A program made the translations under genes and the position numbers. The notes under the pieces are model-generated. The model saw only the letters and a list, made by a program, of their open reading frames with translations. It made no database searches and was not told the origin of the DNA. Positions 41,689 through 55,174 of a stretch of 64,000 nucleotides of DNA are shown here, piece by piece. The stretch's first letter is position 1; each line of letters opens with the position of its first letter. Source of the DNA: Marmoricola sp. OAE513 (lineage in GTDB: Bacteria > Actinomycetota > Actinomycetes > Propionibacteriales > Nocardioidaceae); the NCBI RefSeq assembly GCF_040546585.1, contig NZ_JBEPOC010000001.1:2790001-2854000 (forward strand), in the 5' to 3' direction.

Positions 41689-42909
41689 GTGTCCGACCTG
41701 ACCATCCGCCTGCCCCGGGGTTCCGGCTCCGGCGAGGGGTCCGGGCGCTCGTTGAGCACCTCGGCAGCGATCGGCGGTGCGGTGGCCGGCCTGGTCACGC
41801 TTGTCGTCTGCATGGCGGTGGCGCTGACGGCCTGGTTCCTGGCCGACGCGGGCGCGCACGGGGAGACCACCGACGCCCTGCGCGCAGGCGCCGACGGTTG
41901 GCTGGTCGGGCACGGTTCACGGTTCGTCCTCAACGGCATGCCCCTGGGCATCGTCCCGTTGACGGTCACCATGCTGCTGGTCCTGGGCGCCTTCCGCGGC
42001 GGCCGTTGGGCGGCCGGCCGGGCGGAGGAGCCCGAGGGGGATCGGGCGCTGGGTCTCGCCGTGGCCGCCTTCGTCGGCTCGTACGTCGTGCTGGCGGTCG
42101 TCGTCTGCGTCGCGGCCTCCCGCACCGGTGCCGAGCCCGAGCTCGGTCGCAGCATCCTCGGCGCGCTGCTGGTCTCCGCCCTCGGTGGCGGCGCCGGGCT
42201 GGCCGCCGGGACCGGGTACCTCGGCTACTGGGTCCTGCGGCTCCCGGAGTGGTTGCGCGAGATGGTCGCTGGCGCTGTCGCCGGCGCGTTGGCACTCCTG
42301 GCCGCCGGCGCCGTGCTCGTCGTCGTCTCGCTCGGCCTGTCCTTCAACGAGGCGGCCAACGTGCTCACCTCGCTCGACCTGAGCTCCGGCGACGCGGTCA
42401 CGCTGGTGCTGGTGACCTCGCTGTTCGCCCCGAACGCGGCGTTGTTCGGCAGCGCCTACCTCATCGGACCCGGTTTCGCCGTCGGCACGATCGCCTCGGG
42501 GGTGACCACCTCGGTCTCCCCGGCCGCGCCGGTGGTGCTCGGCGCCGTACCGGCGGTGCCGCTGCTGGCTGCCCTGCCTGAGGAAGGCCCGACGCCGGGC
42601 TGGCTGATCGGGGTGTGCGCGGTGCCGTTGCTGGCAGCCGGGCTCGGGGTGTGGAAGGCCGGGCGAGCGACCGCGCCGCTGCCCTACGACCTCGCTGCGA
42701 TCCGCGGCGCCGGCGCCGGGTTCGGCTCGGCGGTCCTGGTCACGGTGGCGATCGGCCTGTCCGGCGGGCCGATGGGGGTCGACCGGCTGGCGAAGATCGG
42801 CGCGCCGGTCGGGGAGACCTTCGTCTTCGCGCTCGCCTCGATGGTGATCGGCGGCGTGTTCGCGGCGCTGGTCCAGTCGTTCCTGCAGCGCAGGAACGCA
42901 GTAGCCTGA
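41689..42909 (+). CDS. DUF6350 integral membrane protein, PerM-like
   Basis: A 406-residue polytopic protein with about nine TM helices over residues 25-400 (for example GGAVAGLVTLVVCMAVALTAWFL, and VIGGVFAALVQSFL at the end). DUF6350 proteins lie directly before purN-purH in actinobacteria; the M. tuberculosis counterpart is PerM, implicated in cell division and persistence. The start is GTG 41689; an ATG at 41671 is possible. It is followed by purN after 5 bases. Confidence 0.85.
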   Translation: MSDLTIRLPRGSGSGEGSGRSLSTSAAIGGAVAGLVTLVVCMAVALTAWFLADAGAHGETTDALRAGADGWLVGHGSRFVLNGMPLGIVPLTVTMLLVLGAFRGGRWAAGRAEEPEGDRALGLAVAAFVGSYVVLAVVVCVAASRTGAEPELGRSILGALLVSALGGGAGLAAGTGYLGYWVLRLPEWLREMVAGAVAGALALLAAGAVLVVVSLGLSFNEAANVLTSLDLSSGDAVTLVLVTSLFAPNAALFGSAYLIGPGFAVGTIASGVTTSVSPAAPVVLGAVPAVPLLAALPEEGPTPGWLIGVCAVPLLAAGLGVWKAGRATAPLPYDLAAIRGAGAGFGSAVLVTVAIGLSGGPMGVDRLAKIGAPVGETFVFALASMVIGGVFAALVQSFLQRRNAVA

Positions 42910-42914
42910 CGCCC

Positions 42915-43526
42915 GTGCCTTCCCGCCTCGTCGTCCTCGTCTCCGGGGACGGCACCAACCTCCAGGCCCTCATCGACGCGGCCGGGGACGCGGCGTACGG
43001 GGCCGAGGTGGTCGCGGTCGGGGCCGACCGCGAGGGCATCGAGGGTCTGGCCCGCGCCGAGCGGGCCGGCATCGCGACGTTCGTGCGCAAGGTCGGCGAC
43101 TACGGGACCCGCGCCGACTGGGACGCCGCCCTGACCGAGGCCGTCGCCGAGCACCGGCCGGACGTCGTCGTGCTGGCGGGCTTCATGAAGCTGGTCGGGG
43201 CGAGCTTCCTGGAACGGTTCGAGGGGCGGGTCGTCAACACCCACCCCGCCCTGTGCCCGTCGTTCCCCGGGACCAGCGGCCCCGCGGACGCGCTCGCGTA
43301 CGGCGTGAAGGTGACCGGTGCGACGCTGTTCGTGGTCGACGCCGGGGTGGACACCGGCGCGATCATCGCCCAGACGACGGTCCCGGTCGAGGACGCCGAC
43401 GACGTCGAGTCGCTGCACGCACGGATCAAGACCGCCGAGCGGGCGATGCTGGTCGAGAGTGTCGGTCGGATGGCGCGTGAGGGCATTTCGGTAGAGAACC
43501 GCCGGGTTCGATTCGGCGCTCGGTAA
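42915..43526 (+). CDS. purN: Phosphoribosylglycinamide formyltransferase
   Basis: A 203-residue enzyme transferring formyl from 10-formyl-THF to GAR in step 3 of purine synthesis. LVVLVSGDGTNLQALIDA is the substrate-binding start; catalytic Asn and His are in VVNTHPALCPSFPG and the catalytic Asp in DAGVDTGAIIAQT. It starts at GTG 42915, with 5 bases from the DUF6350 stop. It is followed by purH behind a riboswitch. Confidence 0.96.
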   Translation: MPSRLVVLVSGDGTNLQALIDAAGDAAYGAEVVAVGADREGIEGLARAERAGIATFVRKVGDYGTRADWDAALTEAVAEHRPDVVVLAGFMKLVGASFLERFEGRVVNTHPALCPSFPGTSGPADALAYGVKVTGATLFVVDAGVDTGAIIAQTTVPVEDADDVESLHARIKTAERAMLVESVGRMAREGISVENRRVRFGAR

Positions 43527-43545
43527 GCCTTAGAATCGGCCCACA

Positions 43546-43612
43546 CGACTGGCGCAGCTGGGCCACCAGCAGGGAGTGAGTCGAGGTCGCATCGAACGCC
43601 TGGGTGCCCTCA
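43546..43612 (+). ncRNA. ZTP (pfl) riboswitch upstream of purH
   Basis: The 5' half CGACTGGCGCAGCTGGG...CCAGCAGGGAGTGAGTCG closes by CGACT (43546-43550) pairing with AGTCG (43579-43583) around a CTGG/CCAG hairpin. The 3' half contains CGCCTGGGTGCC (43597-43608). This is the pfl-motif layout that senses ZTP/ZMP. CCTGGGTG (43599-43606) can also pair with CACCCCAGG (43624-43632), which includes part of the purH ribosome site AGGAG, suggesting translational control. Confidence 0.88.
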
Positions 43613-43639
43613 GCGGACCGCCCCACCCCAGGAGTACCC

Positions 43640-45217
43640 ATGAACGACCAGATCCCGATCAAGCGCGCCTTGGTCTCCGTCTTCGACAAGACCGGTCTCG
43701 ACGACCTGGTCCGCGGTCTGGCCGAGGCAGGTGTCGAGCTGGTCTCCACCGGTGGCTCCGCCGCGCTGATCGAGGAGCTGGGCCTGCCGGTCACCAAGGT
43801 CGAGGACCTGACCGGCTTCCCCGAGTGCCTCGACGGCCGGGTCAAGACGCTGCACCCGCGCGTGCACGCCGGCATCCTGGCCGACCGTCGCCTCGAGGAC
43901 CACGTGACGCAGCTGGCCGACCTCGGCGTCGAGCCGTTCGACCTGGTCGTGGTGAACCTGTACCCCTTCGCCGCGACCGTGGCCGCCGGCGGCACCGTCG
44001 AGGAGATCATCGAGAAGATCGACATCGGCGGACCGTCGATGGTCCGCGCCGCGGCCAAGAACCACCCGAGCGTCGCGATCATCACCGACGGCGCCGACTA
44101 CGCACCTGCGCTCGAAGCGGCCCGCAACGGCGGCTTCACCTACGAGGAGCGGAAGGCTCTGGCCGCGAAGGCGTTCGTGCACACCGCGACGTACGACGTC
44201 GGAGTCGCGTCCTGGATGGGCAGCGTCCTGGTCGACTCCTCCGAGGGGACCGGTTTCCCGGCCTGGATCGGCGGCACCTACGACAAGTCCGCCGTCCTTC
44301 GGTACGGCGAGAACCCGCACCAGCAGGCAGCTCTCTACCTCAACGGGTTCGGGGCTCCCGGCCTTGCCCAGGCCGAGCAGCTGCACGGCAAGGAGATGTC
44401 GTACAACAACTACGTCGACACCGATGCCGCCCGCCGTGCCGCGAACGACTTCGACGGCCCGGCCGTCGCGATCATCAAGCACGCGAACCCGTGCGGCATC
44501 GCCGTTGGCACCGACATCGCCGAGGCGCACCGCCGCGCCCACGAGTGCGACCCGGTCTCCGCGTTCGGCGGCGTCATCGCGGCCAACCGCCCGGTGAGCG
44601 TCGAGATGGCCAAGCAGGTCGCCGAGGTCTTCACCGAGGTGATCGTCGCGCCGGGCTACGAGGACGGCGCTGTCGAGATCCTCACACGCAAGAAGAACAT
44701 CCGGATCCTGGTGGCCGGCACCGAGGGCGGTTCGCCGGTCGAGACCCGGCCGATCTCCGGCGGCCTGCTGATGCAGACCGTCGACCACGTGGACGCCCCC
44801 GGGGACGACTCCTCGACCTGGACGCTCGCGACCGGCGAGGCCGCGTCGCCCGAGGTGCTCGCCGACCTCGAGTTCGCGTGGAAGGCGTGCCGCTCGGCGA
44901 AGTCCAACGCGATCCTGCTCGCCAAGGACGGCGGCTCCGTCGGCATCGGCATGGGTCAGGTCAACCGGGTCGACTCCTGCAAGCTCGCCGTCGAGCGTGC
45001 GAACACCCTGGTCGAGGGATCCGAGCGCGCCCGCGGTGCCGTGGCAGCGAGTGATGCCTTCTTCCCGTTCGAGGACGGCCCGCAGATCCTCATCAACGCC
45101 GGCGTGACCGCGATCGTCCAGCCCGGCGGCTCGGTCCGCGACGAGCTGACCGTCGAGGCCTGCAAGGCAGCCGGCGTGACCATGTACTTCACCGGCACCC
45201 GCCACTTCTTCCACTGA
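43640..45217 (+). CDS. purH: Bifunctional AICAR formyltransferase / IMP cyclohydrolase
   Basis: A 525-residue enzyme for the last two steps of IMP synthesis. The start is ATG 43640 ([20 protein letters not shown]) with AGGAG at 43630. The N-terminal MGS-like cyclohydrolase domain covers about 1-200 ([17 protein letters not shown]). The C-terminal transformylase includes [26 protein letters not shown] and [28 protein letters not shown]. The ligand of the upstream riboswitch (ZTP, from its substrate ZMP) links expression to folate shortage. Confidence 0.97.
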   Translation: MNDQIPIKRALVSVFDKTGLDDLVRGLAEAGVELVSTGGSAALIEELGLPVTKVEDLTGFPECLDGRVKTLHPRVHAGILADRRLEDHVTQLADLGVEPFDLVVVNLYPFAATVAAGGTVEEIIEKIDIGGPSMVRAAAKNHPSVAIITDGADYAPALEAARNGGFTYEERKALAAKAFVHTATYDVGVASWMGSVLVDSSEGTGFPAWIGGTYDKSAVLRYGENPHQQAALYLNGFGAPGLAQAEQLHGKEMSYNNYVDTDAARRAANDFDGPAVAIIKHANPCGIAVGTDIAEAHRRAHECDPVSAFGGVIAANRPVSVEMAKQVAEVFTEVIVAPGYEDGAVEILTRKKNIRILVAGTEGGSPVETRPISGGLLMQTVDHVDAPGDDSSTWTLATGEAASPEVLADLEFAWKACRSAKSNAILLAKDGGSVGIGMGQVNRVDSCKLAVERANTLVEGSERARGAVAASDAFFPFEDGPQILINAGVTAIVQPGGSVRDELTVEACKAAGVTMYFTGTRHFFH

Positions 45218-45225
45218 CAGCGACA

Positions 45226-45325
45226 CTGCCCCGGCACCACGCTGACCTGGCAGCGATGTGCAGGAAGCAAGGCTTGAGGGCGGGTCCCGATCTGCACATC
45301 GCTGCCAGGTCAGCGCACGGGGCAG
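45226..45325. repeat. Large intergenic palindrome, element 2
   Basis: Perfect 23-base arms (45240-45262 and 45293-45315) begin CGCTGACC outside and end ATGTGCA inside, with a 30-base spacer. An extra outer 8-bp pair CTGCCCCG/CGGGGCAG (45226-45233, 45318-45325) surrounds them. It fills most of the purH-folD gap. Confidence 0.85.
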
Positions 45326-45389
45326 GGTCCGCCGCCCGGCTCGCCGACCTGGCCCACAGCCCACAGCAACAGATGACAGGATGAACCGC

Positions 45390-46259
45390 GTGACTGCACA
45401 GAAGCTCGACGGCTCCGCCACGGCCGCTGCGATCAAGGGCGAGCTCGTCTCCCGGATCGAGGCGCTGAAGGCGCAGGGCATCACCCCCGGCCTCGGCACC
45501 GTCCTGGTCGGTGACGACCCGGGTTCGCGCTGGTACGTCAACGGCAAGCACAAGGACTGTGCGGAGGTCGGCATCGAGTCGATCCGCGTCGACCTGCCCG
45601 AGACGGCGTCGCAGGAGGAGATCGAGGCCGCCGTCGCCGAGCTCAACGCCAACCCGGCCTGCACCGGCTACATCGTGCAGCTGCCGCTGCCGCGCGGCCG
45701 CGACGAGAACCGCGTCCTCGGCCTGATCGACCCGGCCAAGGACGCCGACGGCCTGCACCCGACCAACCTCGGGTGGTTGGTGCTCGGCACCGACGCCCCG
45801 CTGCCGTGCACGCCGTTCGGGATCGTCGAGCTGCTGCGCCGCCACGACGTCCCGATCGCCGGCGCCGAGGTCGTCGTCGTGGGTCGCGGCGTCACCGTCG
45901 GTCGTCCGCTAGGCCTGCTGCTGACCCGGCGCTCGGAGAACGCGACCGTCACCCTGTGCCACACCGGCACCGTCGACCTGGCCGAGCACACCCGGAAGGC
46001 CGACATCGTGGTGGCAGCGGCCGGCGTACCGGGGATCATCACGGCTGACATGGTCAAGCCCGGCGCCGCCCTGCTGGACGTCGGGGTCTCCCGGGTCGAC
46101 GGAAAGATCGCCGGCGACCTCGCCGACGACGTCTGGGACGTCGCGGGCTGGGTCTCGCCGAACCCGGGCGGGGTCGGTCCGATGACCCGCGCGATGCTGC
46201 TGGCCAACGTCGTCTCCATCGCGGAGAAGGCGGCGCCCACCCGAAGCGGCGTCCAGTGA
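45390..46259 (+). CDS. folD: Methylene-THF dehydrogenase / methenyl-THF cyclohydrolase
   Basis: A 289-residue bifunctional folate enzyme supplying 10-formyl-THF for PurN and PurH. The catalytic Lys is in [42 protein letters not shown] and the C-terminal [14 protein letters not shown] are standard signatures. GTG 45390 is favoured because AGGA lies 8 bases upstream; ATG 45381 is the alternative. It overlaps the DUF3017 gene by four bases. Confidence 0.96.
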   Translation: MTAQKLDGSATAAAIKGELVSRIEALKAQGITPGLGTVLVGDDPGSRWYVNGKHKDCAEVGIESIRVDLPETASQEEIEAAVAELNANPACTGYIVQLPLPRGRDENRVLGLIDPAKDADGLHPTNLGWLVLGTDAPLPCTPFGIVELLRRHDVPIAGAEVVVVGRGVTVGRPLGLLLTRRSENATVTLCHTGTVDLAEHTRKADIVVAAAGVPGIITADMVKPGAALLDVGVSRVDGKIAGDLADDVWDVAGWVSPNPGGVGPMTRAMLLANVVSIAEKAAPTRSGVQ

Positions 46260-46579
46260 CGGAGTCCCTCGAACCCCAGCTGCCGCCGCTCCCGGAGCGG
46301 CGCCGGCGCCCCTCGACGTTCGGGGGGCTGATCTACCTGATCGTCGTCGCGACCACGGTGACCGGGCTCGCCCTGGTGGCCATCGGCCCGTGGCGGCGGG
46401 GGATCGCGCTGGTCGGGGTCGGGTTCCTGTTCGCCTCCGGCATGCGGCTGGTCATCAACGAGGGCGAGGCCGGGATGCTGCGGGTCCGGGGACGCTGGTT
46501 CGACGTGACCGCCCTGGCCGGTGTGGGCGTCGCGCTGATCGTGCTCGCGAGCAACATCCCGGACCAGGAGCTCTCGTGA
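46256..46579 (+). CDS. DUF3017 membrane protein
   Basis: A 107-residue protein: Pro/Arg-rich N-terminus, then three TM helices (about 22-42, 48-65 and 84-100) separated by a loop [20 protein letters not shown]3017 genes regularly follow folD in actinobacteria, often with mdh close by, as here. The GTG start overlaps the folD stop and its own stop overlaps the next GTG, so three genes are translationally coupled. The function is unknown. Confidence 0.85.
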   Translation: MTESLEPQLPPLPERRRRPSTFGGLIYLIVVATTVTGLALVAIGPWRRGIALVGVGFLFASGMRLVINEGEAGMLRVRGRWFDVTALAGVGVALIVLASNIPDQELS

Positions 46580-47460
46580 CCCGGATCGGACTCGTCGGCA
46601 CCGGTTACTGGGCCCGGACGGTGCACGCCACCGCGCTGGCGGCCCACCCGGGAGTCGAGCTCGTGGGCGTCTACGGCCGTGACCTCGCCAAGGCCGACGC
46701 CGTCGCGGGGGAGCACGGGGGTACCGGGTACGACGACCTGGACGCGCTGCTCGCCGAGGTCGACGCCGTCGCGTTCGCGGTCCCCCCGAGCGTGCAGGGC
46801 GAGCTCGCCCTGCGCGCTGCGGAAGCCGGCAAGCACCTGTTCCTCGAGAAGCCGATCGCGCTGGACCTGGACGTCGCGAACGCCCTCGTCGACGCCGTCG
46901 AGGACCGCGACCTCAGCAGCGTCGTGTTCTTCACCGCCCGGTACGTCGACGCGTGGGAAGCCTGGCTCGAGGAGACCATCGCCGCCGCTCCCGTCGGCGG
47001 ACGCGCCGACTGGCTGTCCTGCCAGGTCGGCCCCGACAACCCGTACGCCGCGTCGGTCTGGCGCCGCGAGAACGGTGCGCTGTGGGACGTCGGCCCGCAC
47101 CAGCTCGCGCAGCTCATCCCCGCCCTGGGTCCGGTCGTCGACGTCGCGGGTGCTCGCGGCGAGGCCGACCTGGTGCACCTGGTGCTGACCCACGAGTCCG
47201 GTGCGACCAGCCGGATGTCGGTCGGGCAGAACGTGCCGAAGGCCGCGGTCCGCGTCGGTGTGGAGTTCTACGGCGAGGACGGCTGGCGCACCCAGCCGGA
47301 CAACCCGCGTGACCTGGGCCAGGCCTATGCCCGCGCGCTCGACGAGCTGCTCGCGAACATCTCCGCCGGACAGTCCGCGCACCGCTGCGACGTCCGGTTC
47401 GGCCGCGACGTCGTCGAGGTGATCACCCGCTGCGAAGCAGTGCTCACCCGGCCTGCATAG
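46576..47460 (+). CDS. Gfo/Idh/MocA-family oxidoreductase
   Basis: A 294-residue NAD(P)-binding enzyme. RIGLVGTGYWARTVHATAL gives the N-terminal Rossmann motif; HLFLEKPIAL carries the family EKP Lys. The C-terminal half has WDVGPHQLAQLIPALG with the conserved Asp-x-x-x-His pattern (DVGPHQ). Substrates in this family are mostly sugars or inositols; here unknown. The GTG start at 46576 overlaps the preceding stop. Confidence 0.92.
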   Translation: MTRIGLVGTGYWARTVHATALAAHPGVELVGVYGRDLAKADAVAGEHGGTGYDDLDALLAEVDAVAFAVPPSVQGELALRAAEAGKHLFLEKPIALDLDVANALVDAVEDRDLSSVVFFTARYVDAWEAWLEETIAAAPVGGRADWLSCQVGPDNPYAASVWRRENGALWDVGPHQLAQLIPALGPVVDVAGARGEADLVHLVLTHESGATSRMSVGQNVPKAAVRVGVEFYGEDGWRTQPDNPRDLGQAYARALDELLANISAGQSAHRCDVRFGRDVVEVITRCEAVLTRPA

Positions 47461-47471
47461 TCAGAAAAGCA

Positions 47472-47536
47472 CGCTGACCCGGGTTGAATGTGCACATCGC
47501 CTCGGGGGCGACCTGCACATTCAACCCGGGTCAGCG
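47472..47536. repeat. Large intergenic palindrome, element 3
   Basis: Perfect 23-base arms (47472-47494 and 47514-47536), again CGCTGACC outside and ATGTGCA inside, differ from element 2 only in the middle 8 bases. The spacer is 19 bases. It fills the gap between convergent genes ending at 47460 and 47543. Confidence 0.85.
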
Positions 47537-47542
47537 CGAGGG

Positions 47543-48526
47543 TCAGATCAGGCCGAGCTCGGTGACCGCGGCCTTCTCGTCGGCCAGCTCGGCGACGGTG
47601 GCGTCGATCCGGCTCTGCGAGAACTCGCTGATCTCCAGGCCCTGGACGATCTCCCAGTCACCGTTCTTGGTGGTGACGGGGAAGGAGGAGACCAGGCCCT
47701 CCTGGACGCCGTACGAACCGTCGGAGACGACGGCCATCGAAACCCAGTCGTTCTCGGCGGAGCCGTAGAGCCAGTCGCGGGCGGCGTCGCAGGTCGCGGA
47801 CGCGGCGGAGGCGGCCGAGGAGGCGCCCCGGGCGTCGATGATCGCGGCACCGCGCTTGGCGACGGTCGGGATGAACGTGTCGGCGATCCAGGCCTCGTCG
47901 CCCACGACCTCGGCGGCGTTCTTGCCGGCGATCTCGGCGTGGAAGATGTCCGGGTATTGGGTGGCCGAGTGGTTGCCCCAGATCGTGATCTTGCTGATGT
48001 CGTTGACCGACGAGCCGGTCTTCGCGGCGAGCTGTGAGATGGCCCGGTTGTGGTCCAGGCGGGTCAGCGCGGAGAAGCGCTCGGCCGGGATGTCCGGGGC
48101 GTTCTTGTGCGCGATCAGCGCGTTGGTGTTGGCCGGGTTGCCGGTGACGCCGATGCGGACGTCGTCGGCGGCGACCTTGTTGAGCGCCTTGCCCTGGGCG
48201 GTGAAGATCGCGCCGTTCGCGGAGAGCAGGTCGCCCCGCTCCATGCCCGGGCCGCGGGGACGAGCGCCGACCAGCAGGGCCAGGTTCACGCCGTCGAAGA
48301 TCTTCTCCGGGTCCGAGCCGATCTCGACGCCGGCGAGGTTCGGGAACGCGCAGTCGTCGAGCTCCATGACGACGCCCTCGAGCGCCTTGAGGGCCGGCTC
48401 GATCTCGAGCAGGCGGAGCTCGACCGGGCGGTCTCCGGCGATGGCGCCACTGGCGATGCGGAAGAGCAGGCTGTAGCCGATCTGGCCGGCAGCACCGGTC
48501 ACGGCAACCTTGAGGGGTGCGGTCAC
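47543..48526 (-). CDS. mdh: Malate dehydrogenase
   Basis: A 327-residue NAD-dependent enzyme oxidising malate to oxaloacetate. GTG 48526 is preceded by GGAG at the right distance. [21 protein letters not shown] binds [13 protein letters not shown] contains the substrate-binding Arg and catalytic Asp, and [12 protein letters not shown] the catalytic His. The type is the cytosolic-like MDH common in actinobacteria. It is separated from katG by a dispersed repeat copy. Confidence 0.97.
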   Translation of the reverse strand: MTAPLKVAVTGAAGQIGYSLLFRIASGAIAGDRPVELRLLEIEPALKALEGVVMELDDCAFPNLAGVEIGSDPEKIFDGVNLALLVGARPRGPGMERGDLLSANGAIFTAQGKALNKVAADDVRIGVTGNPANTNALIAHKNAPDIPAERFSALTRLDHNRAISQLAAKTGSSVNDISKITIWGNHSATQYPDIFHAEIAGKNAAEVVGDEAWIADTFIPTVAKRGAAIIDARGASSAASAASATCDAARDWLYGSAENDWVSMAVVSDGSYGVQEGLVSSFPVTTKNGDWEIVQGLEISEFSQSRIDATVAELADEKAAVTELGLI

Positions 48527-48562
48527 GTCAAACTCCAAAGAGGGTGGGTCGGTTCCGACGTC

Positions 48563-48582
48563 TCGACAGGCTCGACGACCGG
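48563..48582 (+). repeat. Dispersed intergenic repeat, copy 3
   Basis: TCGACAGGCTCGACGACCGG in the mdh-katG gap; same core as 15094, 24781 and 51319. Confidence 0.65.
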
Positions 48583-48655
48583 ATCGGTGGGGATACGACG
48601 AACCGACGCTAGCGCAGGTGCGCCAGCGTCGGTTCGCTCGGGTCCTGCGTGAGAC

Positions 48656-51254
<2,599 letters not shown>

Positions 51255-51272
51255 GGAACAGTTCTAGCGCGC

Positions 51273-51293
51273 TTTCTTGAACGAGTCAAGAAA
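51273..51293. promoter_or_regulatory. Predicted FurA operator
   Basis: TTTCTTGA-N5-TCAAGAAA lies 18 bases upstream of the furA start and is the AT-richest palindrome in the area. Confidence 0.7.
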
Positions 51294-51318
51294 AGCGTAC
51301 CGGCCGTCGAGCTGCCTC

Positions 51319-51338
51319 TCGGCAGGCTCGACGACCGG
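51319..51338 (+). repeat. Dispersed intergenic repeat, copy 4
   Basis: TCGGCAGGCTCGACGACCGG in the furA-aquaporin gap, matching copies at 15094, 24781 and 48563. Confidence 0.65.
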
Positions 51339-51359
51339 TGCGTGGGTCGGCGCGGGCGC

Positions 51360-52088
51360 TCAGCCGGCTGCAGCCTCCGCGAGGTCACCGCTGACGTTCG
51401 GGTCGTCGAGCAGCACCTTGTAGGTCGCACCGGCGATGATCGCGCCGACGACCGGGGCCAGGATGAACAGCCAGAGCTGGCCGATCGCGTCGCCTCCGGC
51501 GAAGAGTCCGACGCCGATGGAGCGAGCCGGGTTGACCGAGGTGTTCGTGACCGGGATCGAGATCAGGTGGATCAGGGTGAGCGTGAGACCGATGGCCAAG
51601 GGGGCGAAGCCCTTGGGGGCGCGTACGTCGGTCACGCCGAGGATCACCCACAGGAACACGGCGGTCAGCAGGACCTCGGCCACCAGGCAGGCGAGCAGCG
51701 AGTAGCCCATCGGGGAGTGGTCGTCGTACCCGTTGGCCGCGAAGCCGCTCTTGACCGCGTCGAAGCCGTCCTTGCCGTTGGCGATCACGAGCAGAACCGC
51801 GCCGGCGACGATGCCGCCGACCAGCTGGGAGGCGAAGTAGACCGGGGTGTCCTTCCAGGACATCCGCCCGGCGACGGCGGCACCGATGGTGACAGCGGGG
51901 TTGAAGTGCCCGCCGGAGACGTGCCCGACCGCGTAGGCCATCGCGACGACGGTCAGACCGAACGCGAGTGCGACGCCCTGAAAGCCGACCTGCTCGCCGG
52001 CGAGCACGGCTGTGCCGCATCCGCCGAAGACGAGGACGAACGTACCGAGGAACTCGGCAGCGGCCTTCTTCGAGGTGGTGGGTTCCAT
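51360..52088 (-). CDS. aqpZ: Aquaporin Z-like water channel
   Basis: A 242-residue six-TM MIP channel. The NPA motifs are in [11 protein letters not shown] and [12 protein letters not shown]. The selectivity filter positions read like a water channel: His in TLIHLISIP, Thr in NTSVNPARS and the Arg after NPA; glycerol channels have Gly and Asp there. N-terminal [17 protein letters not shown] is typical. It starts at ATG 52088. It diverges from icd. Confidence 0.95.
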   Translation of the reverse strand: MEPTTSKKAAAEFLGTFVLVFGGCGTAVLAGEQVGFQGVALAFGLTVVAMAYAVGHVSGGHFNPAVTIGAAVAGRMSWKDTPVYFASQLVGGIVAGAVLLVIANGKDGFDAVKSGFAANGYDDHSPMGYSLLACLVAEVLLTAVFLWVILGVTDVRAPKGFAPLAIGLTLTLIHLISIPVTNTSVNPARSIGVGLFAGGDAIGQLWLFILAPVVGAIIAGATYKVLLDDPNVSGDLAEAAAG

Positions 52089-52219
52089 GATGAACACCTT
52101 TCTGGTGAGGGCCCGGGGAAGTGGGCCTCTGCTGTGAGGGTAGGACTCGAAAAGGCCTGGTTGTGTGACGCTGGCCGCGACTGCGAGGCTGGTGTCGCGT
52201 CCCGGACGCACCTGAGATA

Positions 52220-52233
52220 TCTTGACGTCAAGA
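52220..52233. promoter_or_regulatory. 14-bp perfect palindrome upstream of icd
   Basis: TCTTGACGTCAAGA lies 42 bases before the icd start, in the 187-base gap to the aquaporin gene. It has an operator-like place, but the regulator is unknown. Confidence 0.55.
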
Positions 52234-52239
52234 GATTGA

Positions 52240-54465
<2,226 letters not shown>

Positions 54466-54476
54466 TCGTCGCGGAC

Positions 54477-54505
54477 GAGCGCCCTGGGGTCTCCCCAGGG
54501 CGCTC
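54477..54505 (+). terminator. Strong terminator of icd
   Basis: A perfect 13-bp stem GAGCGCCCTGGGG / CCCCAGGGCGCTC with a 3-base loop is followed by TTTC, 11 bases after the icd stop. Confidence 0.92.
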
Positions 54506-54517
54506 TTTCGGGGAGGA

Positions 54518-54540
54518 AGTAGCGCTGAATCAGCGCTACT
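54518..54540. promoter_or_regulatory. Perfect 23-bp palindrome, operator of the toxin-antitoxin pair
   Basis: 11-bp arms AGTAGCGCTGA and TCAGCGCTACT around one central A end 8 bases before the antitoxin ATG. Binding here would block the promoter or ribosome access. Confidence 0.85.
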
Positions 54541-54548
54541 CTGCATGC

Positions 54549-54785
54549 ATGGCGACGGTGCAGATCAGGAACCTGGACGACGAGGCGTACGCGACCCTGC
54601 GGCGGAGGGCCAGCGAGTCCGGCCGGTCGCTCCAGGAGTACCTGCGGCTGCTCCTGGAGGAGTCCGCACGGAAGGAGTCGGTGGCAGGTGCCCTCCAGCG
54701 CATGCGCGCCGACGTGATGTGGGCGGAGAATTCCGTCACCCTGGACGACATCGTCAGCCTCCAGCGGGAGGGTCGGACGCGGTGA
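54549..54785 (+). CDS. Antitoxin, FitA/VapB-like ribbon-helix-helix protein
   Basis: A 78-residue DNA-binding antitoxin. MATVQIRNLDDEAYATLRRRASESGRSLQEYLRLLL is a ribbon-helix-helix domain of the FitA/Arc type. The C-terminal half (SVTLDDIVSLQREGR) would wrap the toxin. The stop overlaps the toxin start (GTGA). The palindrome at 54518 is its probable operator, giving autoregulation. Confidence 0.92.
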   Translation: MATVQIRNLDDEAYATLRRRASESGRSLQEYLRLLLEESARKESVAGALQRMRADVMWAENSVTLDDIVSLQREGRTR

Positions 54786-55174
54786 TCGTCATCGACGCCT
54801 CGGTCCTGGTCGCGGGACTTCTCGAGGGCGGAGCGCGCGGTGAAGCGGCGGCTGAGGTGCTGCTCGCTCCCGGGCTCGTCGCTCCGGAGCTGATCGACAT
54901 CGAGGCCGTCCACGTCGCCCGTGGTCTTCGCCGGGCAGGCAAGATCAGCGAGGCTGCGGCTACCGCGTTCGTCGACGAGCTGGGCAGGTTCGCGGTCGAC
55001 AGGTTCCCTCATCGTGCGCTCCTCGTGAGGATGTGGGAGCTCCGCGACAACCTCACTGCCTACGACGCGGCGTACGTCGCGCTCGCGGAGGCCCTGGAGG
55101 CGCCCCTGGCGACCGCGGACGCCGCGTTCACGCAGGCCCCCGGGATCCGCTGCGCGATCCAGCTGATCAGCTGA
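54782..55174 (+). CDS. vapC: PIN-domain toxin, VapC-like
   Basis: A 130-residue PIN ribonuclease. Acidic active-site residues can be placed: Asp5 in VIVIDASVLV, Glu in ELIDIEAVHVARGL, Asp in LTAYDAAYVALAEAL and Asp in LATADAAF. The target RNA is unknown. It starts at GTG 54782, overlapping the antitoxin stop. Its 3' end overlaps the convergent acetyltransferase gene by 8 bases. Confidence 0.93.
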   Translation: MIVIDASVLVAGLLEGGARGEAAAEVLLAPGLVAPELIDIEAVHVARGLRRAGKISEAAATAFVDELGRFAVDRFPHRALLVRMWELRDNLTAYDAAYVALAEALEAPLATADAAFTQAPGIRCAIQLIS

